DNA of 13,381 nt from an uncultured Lachnospiraceae bacterium (GTDB lineage Bacteria > Bacillota > Clostridia > Lachnospirales > Lachnospiraceae). A model generated the notes under the pieces. That model worked only from the letters and a program-made list of their open reading frames with translations. It was not told the origin of the DNA and searched no databases. Where the stretch lies: assembly GCA_934371475.1 (NCBI GenBank), contig CAKRNX010000053.1, positions 1 through 13,381 of the forward strand, given 5' to 3'. This document shows positions 6,944-13,381 of the stretch, piece by piece. The position numbers and the translations under genes were made by a program. Positions within the stretch are counted from its first letter, which is position 1. Each line of letters starts with the position of its first letter.

Positions 6944-8260
6944 CTATCGATCCGCCAGCTCTTTTGCAATATCCTCCCAGGTAACTCCTTTTTCCGCCAT
7001 CAATACCATCACATGGTATAGGAAATCGGAAATTTCATACTTTACCTCTTCCGGGTTGGGATTTTTGGCAGCAATAATGATCTCTGACGCCTCTTCTCCT
7101 ACTTTTTTCAGAATTTTGTCAATACCCTTATCAAACAGGTAATTCGTGTAGGATCCTTCCTTCGGGTGGGCTTTTCTGTCCTCGATGACACCGTACACCT
7201 CCTGAAAAATCTTCATAGGATTACGCTCCGTATAATCCTTTTTCATCATGGTGCGATAGAAGCAGCTCCTGTTTCCCGTATGGCAGGCCGCCCCCACCTG
7301 AGCCACTTTCGCCAGAATCGTGTCATTGTCACAGTCAATCTTCAGCTCTTTCACATACTGGAAATGACCGGAAGTCAGCCCTTTTACCCAGAGTTCCTGT
7401 CTGCTGCGACTCCAGTAGGTCATACGTCCGCTGCGTACTGTCGTCTCAAACGCTTCCTGGTTCATATATGCCACCATCAGCACTTCTTCCGTCTTGTAAT
7501 CCTGCACCACCACAGGCACCAGTCCGTCACTGTTTAACTTAAAATCTTTCCATTCCAGGCTGCTCTCATATGTATTGACATCTAGGCCACCGCTTTTAAA
7601 GGAAGCCTTCATTTCCATAATATCTGTCTCCGGATCTCTCAGTACATTCTCTGCCAGTCCGGTGACATGCCCGCTGCCAAGAAGATCCATCTTGTCCTCC
7701 ATTGACAGTGTCTCACTGCCAAATACCACCAACAGCACCGGAATATCTCCCAGAAGCGCCAGATCTGCCTTGTTTTTCAGACACATGAACACGTCAGTCA
7801 TGACAACATTCTCTTCTGTGTATTCATTCAGCTTCTGTCTGATCTCGTCGGTCATCACCTCGTCGCTTCTGACATCGATGCATACTCCCACCTTATCTTT
7901 GCCAAACCGCTTGGAAACTTCCTCCAGCATTTCCATATTGGAGGGCTTGTTATAGTTCAGCACTGCCTTGCGGCATCCGGCATAGATCAGCTTTTTCACA
8001 TCCTCTACCCGGTTAATATTGCCAAATCCGTACATGGGAATATCAACCAGTCTGGACATCTGCTTGATCAGTCCCAGTGACCGCTCATGATCCGCATCAT
8101 CTGAGGAGAGATCAAAAATCAGCAGGGCATCCGCTCCCTTGTTGCTGTAATGTTCTGCCAGTTTCAATGCGTCTCCGTCCCGGAACGGCTGAAGGTCTTT
8201 CAGCCCGCACACTGCCTGTCCGTTTTTTAAATAAATGGTTGAAACCAGTTTTTTCTGCAT
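6944..8260 (-). CDS. hisIE: HisIE bifunctional enzyme with N-terminal HisF/HisA-like barrel domain
   Basis: This 438-residue protein covers histidine steps 2 and 3. The C-terminal HisE (about 351-438: KKVGEEASE, EISDFLYHVMVL) hydrolyses phosphoribosyl-ATP. The central HisI (about 248-335: DCDND 309-313, CHTGNRSCF 326-334, zinc ligands) opens the ring of phosphoribosyl-AMP to give ProFAR. The first ~215 residues resemble the HisF/HisA TIM barrel: LVSTIYLKNGQAVCG, DALKLAEHYSNKGADALLIFD, and VGVCIDVRS. By eye alignment, HisF Asp11 is Tyr10 here, Asp130 is kept as Asp129, and the phosphate-binding glycines are degraded to YGFGN, so the barrel is probably not a working cyclase. I chose the second ATG (8260), 6 nt after AGGTGA; the ATG at 8266 abuts that site. 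It follows hisB by 110 nt carrying repeat copy A. Confidence 0.92.
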   Translation of the reverse strand: MQKKLVSTIYLKNGQAVCGLKDLQPFRDGDALKLAEHYSNKGADALLIFDLSSDDADHERSLGLIKQMSRLVDIPMYGFGNINRVEDVKKLIYAGCRKAVLNYNKPSNMEMLEEVSKRFGKDKVGVCIDVRSDEVMTDEIRQKLNEYTEENVVMTDVFMCLKNKADLALLGDIPVLLVVFGSETLSMEDKMDLLGSGHVTGLAENVLRDPETDIMEMKASFKSGGLDVNTYESSLEWKDFKLNSDGLVPVVVQDYKTEEVLMVAYMNQEAFETTVRSGRMTYWSRSRQELWVKGLTSGHFQYVKELKIDCDNDTILAKVAQVGAACHTGNRSCFYRTMMKKDYTERNPMKIFQEVYGVIEDRKAHPKEGSYTNYLFDKGIDKILKKVGEEASEIIIAAKNPNPEEVKYEISDFLYHVMVLMAEKGVTWEDIAKELADR

Positions 8261-8304
8261 AATCATTCACCTGTCTTATTTTGTTATGTATTTTAAGAAT
8301 ACTC

Positions 8305-8347
8305 CGAGGAAACTTCATCATTTGTTCCTCGCCACCTGCGAAGGTGG
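8305..8347 (-). other. Tandem hairpins in the hisB-hisIE spacer
   Basis: In the minus-strand transcript, CCACCT-TCGC-AGGTGG (8347-8332, 6 bp) is directly followed by CGAGGAA, a 13-nt loop and TTCCTCG (8331-8305, 7 bp). Both stems are perfect and adjacent. No T-run follows the second one, so read-through into hisIE is expected. The first stem belongs to repeat copy A. Confidence 0.6.
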
Positions 8348-8369
8348 AAGTCATCTCACATCTGATATA
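8320..8369 (-). repeat. Structured intergenic repeat, copy A (3' end of hisB)
   Basis: It begins 1 nt after the hisB stop codon and runs towards hisIE. The core 8363-8320 matches 5496-5453 at 36 of 44 positions without gaps. One base pair of the stem in copy A (C-G) is T-A at the same place in copy B, while another pair (A-T) becomes A-C. It has one copy of the 11-nt unit AGATGTGAGAT that is doubled in copy B. Confidence 0.6.
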
Positions 8370-8370
8370 T

Positions 8371-8958
8371 TCAGAGAGTCCCTTTGGTGGAAAGTACATC
8401 CCGGATTCTCGGATCAAATGTCACCGCCTGATCCAGTGCTTTGGCAAACGCCTTGAACAGTGCTTCTGCCATGTGATGGCTGTTTCCGGGTGTCAGGATC
8501 TTCAGATGGAGATTCATGGCCGCGCTGTAGGAGACCGCATAAAAAAACTCCCTCACCATCTCCGTATTCATTCCGCCCATCATTCCCGGCGGAAACGGTG
8601 CATCAAATGCAAAACTGGGTCTGCCGCCCAGATCCAGCGCACACAGCACCAGCACCTCGTCCATGGGCAGGATACGGTCACCGTACCGACAGATCCCCTT
8701 TTTGTCTCCCAGAGCCTCACGGATCGCTGTACCAAGCACAATCCCGGTATCCTCGATCGTATGGTGATCATCTACCTCCAGATCTCCGTTTACTTTTACC
8801 TTAAGATCAAACAATCCATGTCTGGCAAATCCATCGAGCATATGGTCAAAAAAACTAATTCCCGTATCAATTTGCGCCTTCCCGGTACCGTCCAGATTAA
8901 TCCACAGTGAAATCTGTGTCTCCTTCGTATTCCGTTCTGTCTGTGCGGTGCGCTCCAT
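8371..8958 (-). CDS. hisB: Imidazoleglycerol-phosphate dehydratase
   Basis: This enzyme removes water from imidazoleglycerol phosphate to give imidazoleacetol phosphate, the sixth histidine step, in the cytoplasm. It is 195 residues, the size of the monofunctional enzyme, with no histidinol-phosphatase domain. Manganese-binding motifs are intact: FFDHML (36-41), DHHTIEDTG (64-72) and GNSHHMAEA (158-166); the chain ends in the usual STKGTL. It follows hisD by 66 nt that contain a 10-bp hairpin, with AGGAGG 8 nt before the ATG. Its substrate is made by HisH/HisF, which are not encoded in this window. Confidence 0.97.
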   Translation of the reverse strand: MERTAQTERNTKETQISLWINLDGTGKAQIDTGISFFDHMLDGFARHGLFDLKVKVNGDLEVDDHHTIEDTGIVLGTAIREALGDKKGICRYGDRILPMDEVLVLCALDLGGRPSFAFDAPFPPGMMGGMNTEMVREFFYAVSYSAAMNLHLKILTPGNSHHMAEALFKAFAKALDQAVTFDPRIRDVLSTKGTL

Positions 8959-8984
8959 CTCTCCTGCCTCCTCTTATATCTATT

Positions 8985-9006
8985 CAAGAATGCCCCGGCA
9001 TTCTTG
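8985..9006 (-). other. Perfect hairpin between hisD and hisB
   Basis: CAAGAATGCC (8985-8994) and GGCATTCTTG (8997-9006) are perfectly complementary, 10 bp with a formal 2-nt loop (in practice 8 bp around CCGGGG). No T-run follows on the minus strand, so it is more likely an mRNA-stability or processing hairpin than a terminator. Confidence 0.6.
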
Positions 9007-9024
9007 GTGTGAGTCACCTTCTAT

Positions 9025-10326
9025 CTAATGTACTTCCCTGCCAAAACGAACGGCAATGGAATTGGCGTGGGCAGTCAGCTGCTCTGCCTTTGCAAATTTG
9101 ATAATATCCTCATGGATGCTTTCCAGCGCCTCCCTGGAATAGTATACCACACTGGATTTTTTAATAAAATCATCTACCGACAGCGGGGAGAAAAACTTTG
9201 CTGTGCCGTTAGTAGGCAGCACATGGTTCGGGCCGGCGAAATAATCACCCAGCGGCTCGCTGCTGTACTCACCGATAAAAATCGCACCGGCATTTCTGAT
9301 CTTTGTCATCACTTCAAACGGATTTTTCGTCACCAGCTCCAGATGCTCAGACGCAATCGCATTGACCGTATCGATCGCATCCGCCATTGTATCTGCCACA
9401 AGAATATATCCGTAGTGATCCAGAGATTTGCGGATAATCTCTTTTCTGGAAAGCCCCTCCACGAATATTTCCACCTGATCCGACACCTGCTGCGCCAGCT
9501 CCATAGATGTCGTCACCAGGATCGCGGAAGCCATCTCATCATGTTCCGCCTGGGAGAGCAGATCAGCCGCCACAAAGCGGGGATTGGCTGTCTCATCTGC
9601 CAGCACCATAATCTCGCTGGGGCCTGCAATCGAATCAATGCTCACATGGCCATACACTGCCTTTTTGGCCAGAGCCACATAGATATTTCCGGGACCCACA
9701 ATCTTGTCTACCCGCGGAATACTCTCTGTACCAAACGCCAGCGCGGCAATCGCCTGCGCACCGCCCACTTTGTAAACCTGATCTACTCCTGCCTCTCTGG
9801 CTGCCACCAGCGTGGACGGATTTACTTTCCCGTCTTTTCCGGGAGGGGTCGTCATAATAATCTGATCTACCCCGGCTACCTTGGCCGGTACAATATTCAT
9901 CAGTACAGAGGACGGATAGACTGCTTTGCCGCCCGGCACATAGACGCCGACTCTTTCCAGAGCCGTAATCTTCTGTCCCAGAATTGTTCCCTCCGGCTGA
10001 CTGTCAAACCAGCTGTAGCGGCGCTGTTTCTCGTGGTAAGAACGGATGTTGACCAGCGCCTTGCGGATTACTTCCAGCAGCACCGGATCCACCTTCTCAT
10101 ATGCTTCCTCAATCTCCGCCTCTGTCACCCGAATCGTCTCACGACTCAACTGCACTCCGTCAAAGCGGGACGTATAATCAAAAAGAGCCTTGTCTCCCCC
10201 CTCTTTTACTGCTGCCACGATCTCTGCCACCCGTCCCTCATATTCTCCGTAGCTGTTGGGACTTCTTTTTAGCAGATTCTCCAGAATATCTTTTCTCGTC
10301 TCTTCTGTTAATGTTACAATCCGCAT
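9025..10326 (-). CDS. hisD: Histidinol dehydrogenase
   Basis: This enzyme oxidises histidinol to histidine in two NAD+-dependent steps, the last of the pathway. From the ATG at 10326 it has 433 residues, close to the E. coli enzyme. The landmarks are GVYVPGGKAVYPSSVLMN, GPGNIYVALAKK and IDSIAGPSEIMVLAD. The zinc and catalytic residues are visible: Q259 and H262 in SQAEHD, E327-H328 in SEHLEL, D361 in LGDYFAGPNH with H368, and H420 in LTAHANS. A GTG at 10335 is in frame but is itself part of the GAGGTGAC site that lies 6 nt before the ATG, so I prefer the ATG. It starts 17 nt after the hisG stop. Confidence 0.97.
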   Translation of the reverse strand: MRIVTLTEETRKDILENLLKRSPNSYGEYEGRVAEIVAAVKEGGDKALFDYTSRFDGVQLSRETIRVTEAEIEEAYEKVDPVLLEVIRKALVNIRSYHEKQRRYSWFDSQPEGTILGQKITALERVGVYVPGGKAVYPSSVLMNIVPAKVAGVDQIIMTTPPGKDGKVNPSTLVAAREAGVDQVYKVGGAQAIAALAFGTESIPRVDKIVGPGNIYVALAKKAVYGHVSIDSIAGPSEIMVLADETANPRFVAADLLSQAEHDEMASAILVTTSMELAQQVSDQVEIFVEGLSRKEIIRKSLDHYGYILVADTMADAIDTVNAIASEHLELVTKNPFEVMTKIRNAGAIFIGEYSSEPLGDYFAGPNHVLPTNGTAKFFSPLSVDDFIKKSSVVYYSREALESIHEDIIKFAKAEQLTAHANSIAVRFGREVH

Positions 10327-10343
10327 TTCTGTCACCTCTATCT

Positions 10344-11012
10344 TTATTCTGCCTTATTCTTCTCTTTTTCTCTCGCCTGAATGACCCGGTTCAGATCTTC
10401 CAGCAGTTTTGTGATCCGTTCATTTTCCATTTTCATGCTGACCTGGTTGACTACCACTCTCGCAGACAGAGGGCAGACCTCCTCCAATACCACCAGCCCG
10501 TTCTCTCTGAGCGTGGAACCGGTTTCCACAATATCTACGATCACCTCGGATAGTCCTACAATAGGTGCCAGTTCGATGGATCCGTTCAGCTTTATAATTT
10601 CTACAGTCTGATTTTTTCTATTATAAAAATAATCTTTGGCAATATTGGGATACTTTGTCGCCACACGGATCTGCTCCTGGTGTTTCAGAAGCTCCCTGGC
10701 CGACTCCGGACCACACACGCACATCCGGCATTTGCCGAAGCCAAGATCCAGCACCTCAAAAAGTTTCCTCTGTTCTTCCATAATGGTATCCCTACCCACA
10801 ACACCGATGTCGGCAGCTCCATATTCTACATAGGTCGGCACATCCGGACCTTTGGCCAGAAAGAATTTCAGCTTCAGATCCTCATTGACAAAGATCAGTT
10901 TTCTGGAGGACGGATCTTTCATCTCCTCGCAGGTGATCCCGATTTCTTCAAATAATTCCAGCGTCTGTTTTGCCAGACGCCCCTTTCCCAGGGCAAATGT
11001 CAAATATCGCAT
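10344..11012 (-). CDS. hisG: ATP phosphoribosyltransferase, short form (catalytic subunit)
   Basis: This enzyme joins ATP and PRPP to make phosphoribosyl-ATP, the committed and feedback-controlled step of histidine synthesis. At 222 residues it is the short form (HisGs), which lacks the C-terminal regulatory domain and needs HisZ to work and to sense histidine. The N-terminal FALGKGRLA, the AADIGVVGRDT segment (66-75) and the PRPP loop VDIVETGSTL (159-168) are intact. The ATG lies only 2 nt after the hisZ stop, which fits a HisG-HisZ complex made from coupled genes. AGGGGA, inside the end of hisZ, lies 9 nt before the start. Confidence 0.97.
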   Translation of the reverse strand: MRYLTFALGKGRLAKQTLELFEEIGITCEEMKDPSSRKLIFVNEDLKLKFFLAKGPDVPTYVEYGAADIGVVGRDTIMEEQRKLFEVLDLGFGKCRMCVCGPESARELLKHQEQIRVATKYPNIAKDYFYNRKNQTVEIIKLNGSIELAPIVGLSEVIVDIVETGSTLRENGLVVLEEVCPLSARVVVNQVSMKMENERITKLLEDLNRVIQAREKEKNKAE

Positions 11013-11014
11013 AA

Positions 11015-12205
11015 CTAGATATCCCCTATCCTGATAATTCCGATATAATTTCCGGATGATATATACTTCTGATCTGAAACGTTCATCTCCTGCTCCGGGA
11101 TCATCCGCAACTCCGCATAGCGTCCCTGCCTGCGGTAATCCATCGCTTTAAGGATCGCTTCCCTGCGTGCTTCCTGCCGGTACAGGATCAGATACCTGCC
11201 CTGCTCTGCCAGCACCTCCACTTTCTGACGCGCCAGAGCGTTCATCAGCTGATTGACTGCAACTGCAAATCCGATCGACGGCGCATCTTTTCCAAAATGC
11301 TTCAGCAGGCTGTCATAACGCCCGCCTTTGATCACCGCATCTCCTACGCCATATGTGTATCCCCGGAAAATCACACCGGTATAGTACATATAATTGCCCA
11401 GCATACCAAGATCAAAAGAAATGTAGCGTTCCATTCCATACACTTTCAAAAGTTCCAGCACTTCGCCAAGGCGAAGCAGCGCCGCGGACGCTTCTCGTCC
11501 TTTTGTCATCTCCAGCGCTTTTTCCAGAATCTCCTCTCCTCCAAACAGAGAAGGAAGCTGCGCAAAGATCTCTTTCAGTGCCGGATCAATTAGCTCTTCT
11601 GAGAGCAGTTTTTCTACACCAAAGGTATTTTTGTTCTGGATCAGCTGCTTTAACTCTTCCTCTGTATGCTCATCCAGCCCGGCCTCTTTGACCAGCCCTG
11701 CAAAAAACTGCACATGCCCTACGCTGATCTGAAAATCTCTCAGCCCGGTTTTCAGCAACGCATCCACCGCCATGGCAATTATCTCCGCATCTGCCTCCGC
11801 AGAAGCGTCACCGATCAGCTCCGCTCCCAGCTGAGTGCTCTCTTTGAGCCGCCCCTGGTAGCTGGAATTATTAATAAATGTATTTCCCTGATAACACAGC
11901 CGGATCGGCTGTTTCTCATCCATAAAGTATTTGGATGCCGCTCTGGCAATAGAAGGCGTAAAGTCCGGCCGCAGCACAAGCGTATTGCCCTCTCTGTCAA
12001 AAAACTTATACAGCTCCCTGGAGGGAATTGTACCTACCTCTCTGCTGAACACATCAAAAAATTCAAACGTAGGTGTCTCAATATTCCTGTAACCGTAGGA
12101 ATTGAACACTTTGCGCATCATATTTTCGAGCGTCAGCTTTTTTTCACATTCTTCATTATAAATATCCCGCACACCTTCCGGTGTATGCAAAATTTTCTGT
12201 ATCAT
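11015..12205 (-). CDS. hisZ: ATP phosphoribosyltransferase regulatory subunit, HisRS-like
   Basis: This 396-residue protein is a paralogue of histidyl-tRNA synthetase that does not charge tRNA but forms a complex with short HisG and confers histidine feedback. The class II synthetase core is visible: TPEGVRDIY near the N-terminus, motif 2 LRPDFTPSIAR (78-88), the QLGAELIG segment, YYTGVIFRGYTYG, and motif-3-like GGRYDSLLKHFG with SIGFAVAV. The C-terminal part is too short for a normal anticodon-binding domain. I chose the ATG at 12205 (AAGGAAGG upstream); a TTG in frame at 12238 would add 11 residues without a better ribosome site. It is the first gene after the his promoter. Confidence 0.95.
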   Translation of the reverse strand: MIQKILHTPEGVRDIYNEECEKKLTLENMMRKVFNSYGYRNIETPTFEFFDVFSREVGTIPSRELYKFFDREGNTLVLRPDFTPSIARAASKYFMDEKQPIRLCYQGNTFINNSSYQGRLKESTQLGAELIGDASAEADAEIIAMAVDALLKTGLRDFQISVGHVQFFAGLVKEAGLDEHTEEELKQLIQNKNTFGVEKLLSEELIDPALKEIFAQLPSLFGGEEILEKALEMTKGREASAALLRLGEVLELLKVYGMERYISFDLGMLGNYMYYTGVIFRGYTYGVGDAVIKGGRYDSLLKHFGKDAPSIGFAVAVNQLMNALARQKVEVLAEQGRYLILYRQEARREAILKAMDYRRQGRYAELRMIPEQEMNVSDQKYISSGNYIGIIRIGDI

Positions 12206-12243
12206 AGCCTTCCTTTCCTGCAGCAGGCAAAACAGCAAATCAT
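12202..12243 (-). CDS. Possible Cys-rich leader mini-ORF upstream of hisZ
   Basis: The his leader contains ATG at 12243 followed by 12 further codons, reading MICCFACCRKGRL, then TGA. That stop overlaps the hisZ start as ATGA, the usual arrangement for translational coupling. Four of 13 codons are Cys and none is His. The ribosome site is poor (AAAGG only 1 nt before the ATG), and an ORF this short may be chance. A perfect 6-bp stem, AGCAAA/TTTGCT (12234-12252), covers its start codon. Confidence 0.3.
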   Translation of the reverse strand: MICCFACCRKGRL

Positions 12244-12284
12244 GCCTTTGCTTTACTGTAGTAGAGTATTAAATTGCTGTGCCT

Positions 12285-12313
12285 ATTATACGAAACTTTC
12301 TTCTGCCTGTCAA
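12285..12313 (-). promoter_or_regulatory. Perfect-consensus sigma-A promoter of the his cluster
   Basis: On the minus strand, TTGACA (12313-12308), a 17-nt spacer and TATAAT (12290-12285): both hexamers and the spacing are exact consensus. Transcription should begin near 12278, giving a leader of about 73 nt. That is too short for a T-box, and no T-box core motif is seen. The -35 box lies 12 nt after the recU stop, so there is no room for a terminator between them. Confidence 0.92.
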
Positions 12314-12324
12314 TCGTCTTTCTG

Positions 12325-12861
12325 TTAATCCTCTCTTCGATCCAGATCCTTCTGCAACGTCTCCAGATAAGGAACCAGCGCTCCGCGATTCTGATGGATG
12401 CAGAAGCTCTGATCCACTTCCTCAAAGCGGAAGCTTTTGCGTCCGCCCGCCGCGGCTCTGTCCCAGAATTTTTTCATATGGTCAAACGGCATATAATAGA
12501 TCTCATTGCGATGTGTATAAAAAATTATCAGAAAAGAAATACCGCCCTGAGCCTCGAACTCTTCCATAAAACGTACCTGATGTTCATGGATATTCTGAAG
12601 GCTGAACGTGTCCGTATTACACTCCTTGGCATCAAAACACACCGGGATCCCCTGCACAGCTCCGATATAATCCACCGTACTTTTCTGGTCAAAATACGCC
12701 AGCGTAATATGGCGTTTTTCTTTATCTATCTTGATGGGCGTGATCGGTGTGGGCACTTTCTGTATCAGTGCCAGACCGCTCTCTCTGTATATTTCATTTG
12801 TTCTGTTAATCAGCTCCTCCAGCGTAGAACCTCTCAGTCCCCTGGAATTCCATGTTGCCAT
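12325..12861 (-). CDS. recU: Holliday junction resolvase RecU
   Basis: RecU is the Firmicute structure-specific nuclease that cuts Holliday junctions during recombinational repair and chromosome segregation. The 178-residue chain shows the family's fixed blocks: NSRGLRGSTLEELI near the N-terminus, GLALIQKVPTPI (29-40), STVDYIGAVQGIPVCFDAKE (61-80, the PD-(D/E)xK-like metal site with D64, D77 and K79), NIHEHQVRFMEEFEAQGGIS (90-109) and GGRKSFRFEE. It is slightly shorter than the roughly 200 residues of the B. subtilis protein, mainly at the N-terminus. It starts 4 nt after the pseudouridine synthase stop. RecU is often paired with a penicillin-binding protein gene; that partner is not in this window. 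Confidence 0.95.
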   Translation of the reverse strand: MATWNSRGLRGSTLEELINRTNEIYRESGLALIQKVPTPITPIKIDKEKRHITLAYFDQKSTVDYIGAVQGIPVCFDAKECNTDTFSLQNIHEHQVRFMEEFEAQGGISFLIIFYTHRNEIYYMPFDHMKKFWDRAAAGGRKSFRFEEVDQSFCIHQNRGALVPYLETLQKDLDRRED

Positions 12862-12865
12862 CCCT

Positions 12866-13381
12866 CTATTTCCTGCCTTTTTCTTTTCTGTCTTCGCCCA
12901 TCTCGCCTTTCAGGATCCTCTGAAAATAATCCGGCAGAGGCGCGGTAAATGTCTTTCCTGACAAATTGTCCAGCGCTCCATCCATGGAAGGCAGCTCCAT
13001 CCGGTAAGAATGCAGCAGCTGATATCTCAGTCCGTACCTGTCGCGAAGGCGCTGATTAAGATGGGAATCGCCGTACTTGGTGTCTCCCGCAATAGGATGA
13101 CCGATGGACGCCAGATGAGCGCGGATCTGATGACTGCGCCCGGTAATCAGATGCACCTCCAGCAGTGTCAGTCCGTTTCCGGTTTTTACCGGCACATATT
13201 CTGTCCGGATCAGCTGGGAATCAGGTGTCTTTTCCTTCGATATGCTGACCTGGTTGCGGATCTCATCTTTTTTCAGATAGCCTTCCAGATAGCAGGACTG
13301 ACGGACCTCTCCCTTCACCAGGCAGCGATAATACTTGCACATTGCCCGGTCATGGAACATCTTCCCCAATTCCTGCAGCCC
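12866..13381 (-). CDS. RluA-family pseudouridine synthase (partial, N-terminus outside window)
   Basis: These are the C-terminal 171 residues of an enzyme that isomerises uridine to pseudouridine in structured RNA, probably large-subunit rRNA. The reading frame is open to the right edge, beginning GLQELGKMFHDRAMCKYY, so the true start lies outside and in-frame TTG or ATG codons near the edge are not starts. The family's RNA-binding block HQIRAHLASIGHPIAGDTKYG is present, preceded by LTLLEVHLITGRS. The catalytic Asp motif (HRLDxxTSG in the family) would lie beyond the edge and cannot be checked. It ends in a basic tail and is followed by recU after 4 nt, so they are probably co-transcribed. 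Which Rlu subtype is not decidable here. Confidence 0.92.
   Translation of the reverse strand, partial: GLQELGKMFHDRAMCKYYRCLVKGEVRQSCYLEGYLKKDEIRNQVSISKEKTPDSQLIRTEYVPVKTGNGLTLLEVHLITGRSHQIRAHLASIGHPIAGDTKYGDSHLNQRLRDRYGLRYQLLHSYRMELPSMDGALDNLSGKTFTAPLPDYFQRILKGEMGEDRKEKGRK

Noticed and set aside
9028..10272. A 414-codon open frame on the plus strand
   Set aside because: It lies wholly opposite hisD, whose protein has every catalytic motif. The plus-strand reading has no recognisable domain, so it is a shadow.
12206..12278. T-box or His-codon attenuator controlling the his cluster
   Set aside because: The leader is only about 73 nt, has no T-box core motif, no terminator, and no run of His codons.
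13358..13369. TTG or ATG near the right edge as the start of the pseudouridine synthase
   Set aside because: The frame stays open to the window edge with family-like sequence, and the catalytic domain's first half would be missing. It is a partial gene.

Overview
The window suggests a chromosomal segment of a low-to-mid GC anaerobic Firmicute, most likely a gut Lachnospiraceae (Blautia, Dorea or Mediterraneibacter type). The reasons are strong AGGAGG-type ribosome binding sites, textbook TTGACA/TATAAT promoters, a short-form HisG paired with HisZ, RecU as Holliday junction resolvase, and a HisIE protein with a HisF-like N-terminal barrel. Every gene I can support lies on the minus strand, so transcription runs from position 13381 towards 1. 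The genus is an inference.

In order of transcription: (1) 13381-12325 holds the 3' part of an RluA-family pseudouridine synthase followed 4 nt later by recU. (2) A perfect-consensus promoter at 12285-12313 starts a histidine cluster, hisZ-hisG-hisD-hisB-hisIE (12205-6944). HisZ and HisG form the first enzyme; HisIE, HisB and HisD supply later steps. hisC, hisH, hisA, hisF and a histidinol-phosphatase gene are absent from this window. A MATE efflux gene (6883-5495) follows 60 nt after hisIE and has no promoter I can see. (3) After a 387-nt gap with its own promoter and leader comes a cytidylate-kinase-like P-loop protein (5107-4481). (4) A 385-nt gap with a strong extended -10 promoter and a structured leader precedes a peptide/nickel-type ABC importer: binding protein (4095-2473), two permeases (2331-1309, 1309-356) and an ATPase that runs off the left edge (363-1).

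The gene content is mostly ordinary housekeeping and transport. The less ordinary signals are mainly non-coding. Two diverged copies of a structured intergenic repeat lie at the 3' ends of hisB and of the MATE gene. The binding-protein leader has a 15-bp perfect inverted repeat. Competing hairpins lie between the binding protein and the first permease. A Cys-rich mini-ORF overlaps the hisZ start as ATGA. At the protein level, the HisF-like domain fused to HisIE appears to have lost one catalytic Asp, and the binding protein has no lipobox cysteine but a CxxCxxC cluster.
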